NCBI GenBank assembly: GCA_028718845.1
Contig: JAQULA010000072.1
Span: 1 to 7,980 of the forward strand
Source of the DNA: Candidatus Omnitrophota bacterium
GTDB taxonomy: Bacteria; Omnitrophota; Gorgyraeia; B26-G9
Length of the DNA: 7,980 bases
Direction: 5' to 3'
Position 1 is the stretch's first letter. Every line of letters begins with the position of its first letter. Below are positions 1-4,995 of the stretch, piece by piece. The notes under the pieces were generated by a model. It was not told the origin of the DNA. It searched no databases and saw only the letters and a program-made list of their open reading frames with translations. The position numbers were made by a program, and so were the translations under genes.

Positions 1-1
1 C

Positions 2-385
2 GAACCGGAGCGGCCGTTGGATGCTCCGGCGGCGGTTTCGGTCCCGCCGAGCCCCGAATTACTCCGGGAAGTACATTCAACCGATCCCGCGGAAGCCGCG
101 ATGCTGCGTTATCAGGATACGGTTAAACAGCGCATCGAACAATTCCGCCGTTATCCGGAATCCGCCCGGCAACAGCACCGGGAAGGAACGATCGAAGTTG
201 TTTTCACGGTCAATCGCGATGGCGCCGCCGGAGAGATTGCTCTCCTGCGGTCTTCGGCCTCCAACCTGCTTGATGCTGAGGCGATCGCGACGGTGAAGCG
301 GGCCTCTCCGTTTTTGCCGATCCCGCCGGATATTTCCGCGAACCGTGTAACCATGCGGGTCGCGGTGGTTTTTTCCCTGCGCTGA
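2..385 (+). CDS. TonB-family protein, C-terminal part (5' end outside window)
   Basis: This is the end of a TonB-like energy transducer, which links the inner-membrane ExbB/ExbD motor to outer-membrane receptors across the periplasm. The reading frame is open from base 2, so the real start and the N-terminal membrane anchor lie upstream. The visible part opens with a proline-rich stretch (PERPLDAPAAVSVPPSPE), as in the TonB periplasmic linker. The TonB C-terminal domain follows: FRRYPESARQQHREG, then the strand pattern IEVVFTVNRDGAAGEI, LLRSSASNLLDAEAIATVKRASPF and a final beta strand VTMRVAVVFSL. The YP..A....EG start and the LD..AI..V..ASPF helix are typical of the family. A TTG at 17 is only an internal codon. 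The stop is TGA at 383-385. The specific receptor or substrate cannot be told from this fragment. Confidence 0.9.
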   Translation, partial: EPERPLDAPAAVSVPPSPELLREVHSTDPAEAAMLRYQDTVKQRIEQFRRYPESARQQHREGTIEVVFTVNRDGAAGEIALLRSSASNLLDAEAIATVKRASPFLPIPPDISANRVTMRVAVVFSLR

Positions 386-401
386 TGCGGTATGTCCGGT
401 T

Positions 402-430
402 TGGACAAATCAGGGTTTTTTTGTTACAAT
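402..430 (+). promoter_or_regulatory. Sigma70-like promoter for the DJ-1/PilZ operon
   Basis: TGGACA at 402-407 and TACAAT at 425-430 are separated by 17 bp, each one mismatch from the sigma70 consensus. Transcription would start near 437 and leave a leader of about 55 nt. A short dyad, TGTCC (393-397) with GGACA (403-407), overlaps the -35 box. It could be a weak operator or chance. The T-run at 416-422 lies too far from this dyad to make a good terminator for the TonB-like gene. Confidence 0.6.
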
Positions 431-444
431 CTTATCGGGATAAT

Positions 445-463
445 CCGCCAGGCATTATGGCGG
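445..463 (+). other. Small hairpin in the DJ-1 mRNA leader
   Basis: CCGCCA (445-450) and TGGCGG (458-463) form a perfect 6-bp stem with a 7-nt loop. It sits just before the GGAGG at 466-470. There is no T-tract after it, so it is not an intrinsic terminator. It might affect ribosome access or mRNA stability. Confidence 0.4.
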
Positions 464-475
464 GCGGAGGATAAC

Positions 476-496
476 GTGATTAGGAACAGGCTATGA
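476..496 (+). CDS. Possible hexapeptide leader ORF overlapping the DJ-1 start
   Basis: A GTG at 476 opens a six-codon reading frame (M I R N R L) that stops with TGA at 494-496. It is preceded by GGAGG at 466-470 with a 5-nt spacer, a better Shine-Dalgarno than the DJ-1 gene has. Its stop overlaps the DJ-1 ATG (493-495) as ATGA, the classic layout for translational coupling by stop-and-restart. Two of the six codons are AGG, rare in many bacteria. This is seen in the sequence, but translation is inference. The alternative is that the GGAGG only helps load ribosomes. Confidence 0.3.
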   Translation: MIRNRL

Positions 497-1050
497 TAAA
501 GAAAAAAGCGCTGGTTGCCTTAGCCGAAGGTTTTGAGGAAATGGAAGCGGTGATCAGCATCGATATGCTGCGCCGTGCCGGTATCGAAGTAATTACCGCG
601 GCATTGACCGATAAACTGCTGGTGACCGGGTCGCGAAAAATCCCGGTACGGGCGGATATCGCCATTGCCGATTTCCCGGGTTTGCCGGATGTTTTTGTGT
701 TGCCGGGGGGGATGCCGGGCGCGGAAAATCTGGCCGCGGCGGAACCGGTGAATTCGTTGTTGGCGCAGTGTGTCCGGCAAGGGAAAATTATCGCGGCAAT
801 CTGCGCGGCTCCGGCCTGTGTCCTGTCCCCGGCGGGAATCCTGAACGGAAAGCGGGCAACCTGTTACCCGGGGATGGAGACGCAATTCGGCCGTGAAACG
901 ACTTATGTCCGGGACAGCGTGGTGGTGGATGGGAATATTATTACCTCGGCCGGACCGGGTACGGCATTTTTGTTTGCCGCGGCTATTATTCAGCGTTTAT
1001 GCGGGGACGCCGCGGCGGTAAAGGTGAAGGAAAAAGCATTGTTAACGTAA
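493..1050 (+). CDS. DJ-1/PfpI (YajL/ThiJ-like) family protein
   Basis: This 185-aa protein has the single-domain length and fold signature of the DJ-1/YajL branch of the DJ-1/PfpI superfamily. Family members are cytosolic proteins linked to oxidative and carbonyl stress; some act as glyoxalases, and the proposed deglycase activity is disputed. The nucleophile elbow AAICAAPACVL places the conserved cysteine at Cys104. The acidic partner is Glu16 in EGFEEMEAV. DVFVLPGGMPGAENL (66-80) is the usual substrate-pocket loop, and SAGPGTAFLFAAAII near the C-terminus also matches. The position of human DJ-1 His126 is aromatic here (CYPG, Tyr125), as in E. coli YajL, which also has an aromatic residue. 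ATG 493 is chosen because the protein begins there with the usual first strand; AGGA at 482-485 is a modest RBS. PilZ follows after 27 bp, so the two are probably co-transcribed. Confidence 0.93.
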   Translation: MIKKKALVALAEGFEEMEAVISIDMLRRAGIEVITAALTDKLLVTGSRKIPVRADIAIADFPGLPDVFVLPGGMPGAENLAAAEPVNSLLAQCVRQGKIIAAICAAPACVLSPAGILNGKRATCYPGMETQFGRETTYVRDSVVVDGNIITSAGPGTAFLFAAAIIQRLCGDAAAVKVKEKALLT

Positions 1051-1066
1051 TCGTTACCGGAAAAGG

Positions 1067-1072
1067 AAGGAG
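1067..1072 (+). promoter_or_regulatory. RBS that fixes the PilZ GTG start
   Basis: AAGGAG lies 5 nt before the GTG at 1078. There is no ATG near it in the frame, so this strong site settles the non-ATG start. Confidence 0.75.
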
Positions 1073-1077
1073 CTCTC

Positions 1078-1461
1078 GTGGAACAGAAAAGAGTGTATAA
1101 AAGGATTGAGGATCTGATTGAAGTTGAGTTCGTGCCCGCGGACTCCGGGGCGGAAGCGGTTATCCGTACCAAAACCCGCGATATCAGTGCCGGCGGGATC
1201 AAGGTTTTTTTGAACAAACGGCTCACGCTTAATGAACAGTTGCCGCTGAAGATCACGCTTCCCGGCGAGAAAAAAACGGTTGAAATGCAGGCCGAGGTTA
1301 TCGATTCGTATCTGATCGGGGTGGTGGGGGACAGCGGGCAGGAAATGCTCTATGAAACCCGGTTTAAATTTGTCGGGCTTGATCCGGAGACCAAGAATAT
1401 TATCACGCGGTATGTGCATCAGTGCCGTAATGCCACGATCGATGCCCGCCTGAAAAAGTAG
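1078..1461 (+). CDS. PilZ-domain protein, predicted c-di-GMP receptor
   Basis: This 127-aa protein is a stand-alone PilZ domain with no other domain attached. Both c-di-GMP-binding motifs are intact: RxxxR as Arg5-Val-Tyr-Lys-Arg9, and DxSxxG as Asp35-Ile-Ser37-Ala-Gly-Gly40. A beta-barrel pattern follows: INV-type strands around KVFLNKRL, PLKITLP, VEMQAEVIDSY and ETRFKFVGLD. The C-terminal helix runs from PETKNIITRYVHQCR. It probably binds c-di-GMP in the cytosol and changes a partner's activity in motility, secretion or adhesion. The partner is not visible here. The start is GTG 1078 behind AAGGAG. It follows the DJ-1 gene at 27 bp and is likely its operon partner. A small inverted repeat (TAACG 1043-1047, CGTTA 1052-1056) straddles the DJ-1 stop between them. 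I see no clear terminator after it. Confidence 0.92.
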   Translation: MEQKRVYKRIEDLIEVEFVPADSGAEAVIRTKTRDISAGGIKVFLNKRLTLNEQLPLKITLPGEKKTVEMQAEVIDSYLIGVVGDSGQEMLYETRFKFVGLDPETKNIITRYVHQCRNATIDARLKK

Positions 1462-1497
1462 CTTGGGGGTTATCGGTACCCGCCGGGGCGCCTTTTC

Positions 1498-1526
1498 TTG
1501 CGTGGCGCGCTTTTCCGTGGTACACT
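1498..1526 (+). promoter_or_regulatory. Weak sigma70-like promoter for the GNAT gene
   Basis: TTGCGT at 1498-1503 and TACACT at 1521-1526 have a 17-bp spacer. The -35 box matches at 3 of 6 positions and the -10 box at 4 of 6. A start near 1533 would exclude the upstream TTG and GTG codons of the open frame and favour the ATG at 1568. Read-through from the PilZ operon is also possible. Confidence 0.35.
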
Positions 1527-1567
1527 TTGTTGTCTTTATGTCCGGGGCTTTTTTATCGGGTAATGTT

Positions 1568-2347
1568 ATGGCAAAGTACGCATGGTTTACGGCAGGTATT
1601 GTTTTGAGCGGCTTTATTGCCGGTACGATATTGTCTGCACCGGCCGAACCGCCGCCGGGCGTGCTCATTGACTGCATGAGCCCGGCACTTTCACTCCAGT
1701 CATCCGCAATCCGCCAGAGTTTTCTATTCGCCGATCGCGATCCGCATTTCCGGAGATATGATCCGGTTTCGGTTTTGGTAATTTCGCGGGCCGAACTTGA
1801 ACCGTATCGCACCCAGGCGCTTTCTTTACTCGGGGAACTGGGATTTTTGGATACAATGTATGGAATAAATTTGTTGAGCTATGCGTTTAAGGAAAGCCCT
1901 TCGTCCGGGTTTATCCTGCTGCGGCAGAACAATAATGTCGTCGGTATATCCGTGGTATGTGACGGGATCGACTCCGAGGAAGCGGTAATATTGGCAATGG
2001 GCGTGCGGCCGGATTTGCATAACCGGGGACTGGGAAAAATACTTTTCAAGGAGACGATGCGTTATCTGCGCCGGCACGGGTACCTGTCGTTTTATACGGA
2101 ACTGGTGCGGACCGGGAATAATGCTTCTTTGGAACGCTGGATCGGGGAAATGGAAAAAAGCCGTGAACTGACGATAACGCGCAAAGGAATCGCTTATGAT
2201 TTCCATGCGGACATTGTTTTCGTCCGTGTCGATTTTGAGCCGGTTCCGGGGATCGAATCGGCCGACGGGGTTCCGGATGCCGGGCCGCGGAGTACGCCGC
2301 AGGAAATCAGCGCATTCCCGGAACTGTTCTTCCAATCGTCAGTGTAG
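1568..2347 (+). CDS. GNAT-fold N-acetyltransferase with hydrophobic N-terminus
   Basis: From ATG 1568 the protein is 259 aa. The middle carries a GNAT acetyl-CoA-binding core: ILLRQNNNVVGISVV (about 116-130) is the beta2-beta3 hairpin, and AVILAMGVRPDLHNRGLGKILFKETMRYL (139-167) is motif A. The pyrophosphate loop reads HNRGLG, with His where Arg or Gln is usual. Residues 5-22 are hydrophobic (AWFTAGIVLSGFIAGTIL) and are followed by SAPAEPPPG, which resembles a signal peptide or membrane anchor. That is odd for an acetyl-CoA enzyme. The start is uncertain: the frame stays open to 1463, no candidate has a good Shine-Dalgarno, and ATG 1676 or ATG 1856 would give cytosolic forms. The tail from about residue 223 is proline- and acid-rich and looks unstructured. 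The substrate is unknown. Confidence 0.7.
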   Translation: MAKYAWFTAGIVLSGFIAGTILSAPAEPPPGVLIDCMSPALSLQSSAIRQSFLFADRDPHFRRYDPVSVLVISRAELEPYRTQALSLLGELGFLDTMYGINLLSYAFKESPSSGFILLRQNNNVVGISVVCDGIDSEEAVILAMGVRPDLHNRGLGKILFKETMRYLRRHGYLSFYTELVRTGNNASLERWIGEMEKSRELTITRKGIAYDFHADIVFVRVDFEPVPGIESADGVPDAGPRSTPQEISAFPELFFQSSV

Positions 2348-2362
2348 CCGGATATTTTGCCG

Positions 2363-2391
2363 TAGACTTTTTTCGCCGCGCCGGGTACAAT
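2363..2391 (+). promoter_or_regulatory. Sigma70-like promoter for the DUF6941-like gene
   Basis: TAGACT at 2363-2368 and TACAAT at 2386-2391 have the ideal 17-bp spacing. The -35 box matches at 4 of 6 positions and the -10 box at 5 of 6. Transcription would begin near 2398, giving a leader of about 70 nt. Confidence 0.6.
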
Positions 2392-2400
2392 AACGTTATT
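2389..2400. promoter_or_regulatory. Perfect 12-bp palindrome over the -10 box
   Basis: AATAACGTTATT is self-complementary over all 12 bases. It overlaps the last three bases of the -10 box at 2386-2391 and reaches the predicted transcription start. That is a typical repressor position, but no regulator family is recognised. Confidence 0.35.
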
Positions 2401-2408
2401 AACCGCGA
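2389..2408 (+). repeat. Intergenic 20-bp near-repeat, copy 1
   Basis: AATAACGTTATTAACCGCGA here matches copy 2 at 6293-6312 at 18 of 20 positions, in the same orientation. Both copies lie in intergenic DNA about 60-100 bp upstream of a gene start. The shared core ATTAACCGCGA (11 bp) is identical. Confidence 0.5.
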
Positions 2409-2468
2409 TCGGGAAATGTTGGTAAATTTGCGGAGCCCCGATCGGGTAAACCAGAAAGGATCCAGGCG

Positions 2469-2861
2469 ATGAGCGTATTGAGTGCGCGATTGAATTTTTC
2501 GTTTTTATGCGATTATGCTTCGGTGAGCCGCGAGGGTAAGCTGAGCCTGAATGGAATATTTGAGAACATTAACGTGCGCGTGTTGCCCGCGCAGCATCCG
2601 CTGATGTTTGTCGTGGCGAATATCTCCGGAGTTAATAACGGCGATAAATTTACCTGTGAAATAGTCCGCAGCGACAAGGACCAGAAAAAAGCGGCAACGA
2701 TTATTCAGGAAATAAAGGTTGATCCCCGGCGCAATTTCGGTTTTATCGGGCAATTCGTCAATGTCCGTTATGAGGAGCAGGGGGAGTACCTGGTGAAGTT
2801 TTACATCGATAATAAGGAGTTGGGGATTCACCGGTTTCTGGTGCAGATGGTGAAATCATGA
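2469..2861 (+). CDS. DUF6941-like conserved small protein
   Basis: This 130-aa soluble protein has no signal peptide, membrane segment or catalytic motif that I can see. The opening FLCDYASVSREGKLSLNGIFENI (about 12-34), then the strands LMFVVANI, KFTCEIVR, and the closing YLVKFYIDNKELGIHRFLVQMV give an all-beta sandwich pattern. This matches my recollection of the DUF6941 family, a widespread group of unknown function. ATG 2469 is supported by AAGGA at 2456-2460 (8-nt spacer). The gene has its own promoter at 2363-2391. Its 3' end overlaps pabBC by 6 bp tail to tail at TCATGA, so its transcript must run into pabBC antisense before any terminator. Two CGATCGGG copies (2406-2413, 2439-2446) lie in its leader, the second within the palindrome CCCGATCGGG. 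Confidence 0.75.
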   Translation: MSVLSARLNFSFLCDYASVSREGKLSLNGIFENINVRVLPAQHPLMFVVANISGVNNGDKFTCEIVRSDKDQKKAATIIQEIKVDPRRNFGFIGQFVNVRYEEQGEYLVKFYIDNKELGIHRFLVQMVKS

Positions 2862-4709
2862 TCCGGGAAGCCGGGGTTGGAAAAGGGTTACCGGCACCAT
2901 CCCGCGCACGGCGTTAACGCAATAAAGCGCCTGTGCTGTTTTAAGATCTTCAATCCGCAGGATCTTTTCCCGGATTTTCCCCGGCCATATCTGTAAAAGA
3001 TGTTCGCGGTATACCCCGGGCAGTACGCCGCAGGAAATCGGCGGCGTGAAAAAATAATCCCCTTGTCGAATAACGATATTGGAAATCGCTCCTTCCGTGA
3101 TCGCGTTATGTTCATTCCGGAAAAGCACGTCAAAAAACCCCCGGCGTAGATATTTTTCATGTTCCCGGTCGTATAAATAGCGCCGGGTGGTTTTGTGCCG
3201 GAGGAAAATATCGTTCGATTGCGTGCGGTGGGGCGAAAGAATGATCCGGGCGCCGACCGGGGCCGGAGAGTGCGGCAGTGAAGTCGCTTTTAAGGATACC
3301 TTCCCGTCCGTCGAAAGCAGCAGGCGGATTTTATAATCGGACGACGGATCGAGCCCGGAAATTGTTTCACGCAGCCGCGCTAGGATAACCCGGCGGGAAA
3401 AAGGAAAACTGAAAAAACGGGCGGAACGCTGTAATCGCTGTAAATGCAGGGCAAGCAGGATAATGCCGGCCGGATAGGTCCAGCGCATGGTTTCGATCAA
3501 GCGGAAGTCCGGGTCGGTCAGGAACCGGGCTTTGAGCAGGCACTCCGCGTATTCCTGTTCAGCGGCGGAAGCGCAGGTGATTCCGCTGCCGATTCCCAAT
3601 TCGCCGCGGTGGCCCCGCAGCAATAGCGTCCGGATCGCGATGCTGAATACCGCGTCCCGGCGGGGAAGCAGTAATCCGATGGCCCCGGTATAGATTCGGC
3701 GGGGCTCCGGCTCCAGAGTATGGATGATCTGCATGGTGCGAATTTTCGGGGCTCCGGTTACCGATCCGGAAGGGAATAAACCGGCAAATAACTCTGCCAG
3801 CGGAAGGTTGTTATTGATCCGGCTCCGGATGGTCGAGGTCATCTGGAACAGGGAGGGATATTGTTCCACCCGGAACAAGTCGGTCACCTTAACGCTGCCG
3901 GTACGGGAAATTTTCCCCAGATCGTTGCGCAGCAGATCGACGATCATCAAATTTTCCGCCCGGTTTTTAGGATCGCGGCGCAGCGTTTTTTTTATCCGCG
4001 CGTCTTCCCGCGGGGAGGTGCCGCGGAAAGCCGTCCCTTTCATCGGCCGAACGGTAATTACCCGGCCGTGTTGACGGAAGAAAAGTTCCGGGGAGAACGA
4101 AAGAATGCCGAATCCCGGAGTTTTAATCAAAGCCCCGTAGCTTACCGGTTGTTTAGCGCGCAATTCGCGGTAGAGTGCCGGCAGCGATCCCTGAAACTGA
4201 AACCGGTATTTCATCGTGTAGTTTACCTGATAAGTATCGCCGGCCTCGATAAACCGCTGTATCTTCCGGAAGGTGCGGCAATACTGCGTCTGCGGCAAAG
4301 ATAAGCGCAGCCGGCTTAACCGGCAATCACCGGTACCGGTCCGGGGCGGCGGCGGGGTTTTTCCCCGGAAACGATTGCGGCGGTGGTCAAAGATGAACGG
4401 AGCGTCAAAAATCCCCATCCATAACAGAGGAAAATCGTAATATTTCCGGGTGGGGAGTTTTTCCAGCAAGGCATACCCGGCTTCGTAAGAAATAAATCCC
4501 GCCGCGTAAAGGCCGCTGGCTTGTTCCTGCTGCAGCTGATCCAGGCAGGATAACAATTGCTCCGGTTTATGGCATTGGATGATGCGCAAAGGGTCGACAA
4601 AAACATAGGAGAGAAAATTTTCCCGGTTATATTTAATGCTTTCCAGCAGGATTGCCGTGGGCCGGGATTCGAGAAGATCCGAGACTGCGGGAAACGGGAA
4701 CGAATACAT
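2856..4709 (-). CDS. pabBC: Fused aminodeoxychorismate synthase component I / 4-amino-4-deoxychorismate lyase
   Basis: This 617-aa fusion carries two folate-pathway activities. The PabB half converts chorismate plus ammonia to 4-amino-4-deoxychorismate; the PabC half is a PLP enzyme that releases pyruvate to give p-aminobenzoate. PabB motifs from the N-terminus are GFISYEAGYAL (71-81), AGDTYQVNYT (156-165), SFSPELFF (204-211), RPMKGTAFRG (221-230), ENLMIVDLLRNDLG (252-265) and PSGSVTGAPK (313-322). Lys224 in the MKGT motif marks PabB rather than TrpE, which has Ala there. The PabC half starts near FRLIETMRW (402-410), with the likely PLP lysine Lys506 in RHKTTRRYLYD, TEGAISNIVI (538-547), and CGVLPGVYR (560-568). 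ATG 4709 is chosen because AAGGAG lies 5 nt before it; the frame runs 100 codons further, but that part is not family-like. The partner amidotransferase PabA is not in the window. Confidence 0.95.
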   Translation of the reverse strand: MYSFPFPAVSDLLESRPTAILLESIKYNRENFLSYVFVDPLRIIQCHKPEQLLSCLDQLQQEQASGLYAAGFISYEAGYALLEKLPTRKYYDFPLLWMGIFDAPFIFDHRRNRFRGKTPPPPRTGTGDCRLSRLRLSLPQTQYCRTFRKIQRFIEAGDTYQVNYTMKYRFQFQGSLPALYRELRAKQPVSYGALIKTPGFGILSFSPELFFRQHGRVITVRPMKGTAFRGTSPREDARIKKTLRRDPKNRAENLMIVDLLRNDLGKISRTGSVKVTDLFRVEQYPSLFQMTSTIRSRINNNLPLAELFAGLFPSGSVTGAPKIRTMQIIHTLEPEPRRIYTGAIGLLLPRRDAVFSIAIRTLLLRGHRGELGIGSGITCASAAEQEYAECLLKARFLTDPDFRLIETMRWTYPAGIILLALHLQRLQRSARFFSFPFSRRVILARLRETISGLDPSSDYKIRLLLSTDGKVSLKATSLPHSPAPVGARIILSPHRTQSNDIFLRHKTTRRYLYDREHEKYLRRGFFDVLFRNEHNAITEGAISNIVIRQGDYFFTPPISCGVLPGVYREHLLQIWPGKIREKILRIEDLKTAQALYCVNAVRGMVPVTLFQPRLPGS

Positions 4710-4714
4710 CGGTA

Positions 4715-4720
4715 CTCCTT
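4715..4720 (-). promoter_or_regulatory. RBS that decides the pabBC start
   Basis: On the minus strand AAGGAG ends 5 nt before the ATG at 4709. It rules out the longer open frame that reaches 5009. Confidence 0.85.
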
Positions 4721-4785
4721 GCAAAAAATTCCGGGTTTGCGAATCTGGATGGCGCGAAGTGCCTGGACATAATTCGTTCTCTTTT

Positions 4786-4813
4786 AGTATATTACCGGTG
4801 CGGGATAAGTCAA
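4786..4813 (-). promoter_or_regulatory. Strong sigma70-like promoter for pabBC
   Basis: Read on the minus strand, TTGACT (4813-4808) and TATACT (4791-4786) are separated by 16 bp; each box matches the consensus at 5 of 6 positions. Transcription would start near 4779, about 70 nt before the ATG. This also confirms that translation cannot start at 5009. Confidence 0.7.
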
Positions 4814-4834
4814 GGCGTTTATTGCATGATAAAA

Positions 4835-4853
4835 CTCCGGGAAGAAGCCGGGG
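4835..4853. other. Dyad between the two divergent promoters
   Basis: CTCCGG (4835-4840) and CCGGGG (4848-4853) pair over 6 bp with one G-U and a 7-nt spacer. It lies between the -35 box of pabBC and that of the TamB-like gene, where a shared regulator could bind. A very similar stretch occurs at 2862-2877, at the 3' end of pabBC. CCGG is frequent in this DNA, so chance is possible. Confidence 0.25.
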
Positions 4854-4868
4854 TAAATAATATTCCTG

Positions 4869-4898
4869 TTGTGAGGATGCGCTGCGGTATATTATACT
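4869..4898 (+). promoter_or_regulatory. Sigma70-like promoter for the TamB-like gene
   Basis: TTGTGA at 4869-4874 and TATACT at 4893-4898 have an 18-bp spacer; the boxes match at 4 and 5 of 6 positions. Transcription would start near 4905 and leave a leader of about 90 nt. Confidence 0.55.
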
Positions 4899-4942
4899 AT
4901 ACATGGAAGCAAAAACTAAAACGCGGAAAAGGCGGGCGCCGC

Positions 4943-4968
4943 TCTGACGGCCGGCAGCCACGGCCAGA
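4943..4968 (+). other. GC-rich hairpin in the TamB-like mRNA leader
   Basis: TCTG (4943-4946) can pair with CAGA (4965-4968), and GCCG (4950-4953) with CGGC (4961-4964), leaving a 3-nt bulge on the left side and a 7-nt loop. It lies about 27 nt before the ATG. It has no T-tract, so it is not a terminator. Confidence 0.3.
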
Positions 4969-4995
4969 AGCGGCGACGGTAAGTGTCCGGGAATT

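Noticed and set aside
1462..1500. Possible terminator after the PilZ gene
   Set aside because: The possible stems (GGGT with ACCC) are only 4 bp, and the T-run after them is only 4 long.
1463..1567. Longer GNAT start at TTG 1463
   Set aside because: It begins 2 bp after the PilZ stop with no Shine-Dalgarno and precedes the candidate promoter at 1498-1526. The added residues do not look like part of the family.
1054..1812. 252-codon open frame on the minus strand
   Set aside because: It is antisense to the PilZ gene and the GNAT gene, both with recognisable domains, and its translation shows no domain pattern.
3861..4304. Plus-strand open frame of 147 codons opposite pabBC
   Set aside because: The pabBC frame has clear motifs throughout this stretch. 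The opposite frame is a shadow of high-GC coding sequence.
4903..4947. 14-codon ORF MEAKTKTRKRRAPL
   Set aside because: It starts at or before the predicted transcription start and has no RBS. The basic composition alone is not evidence.
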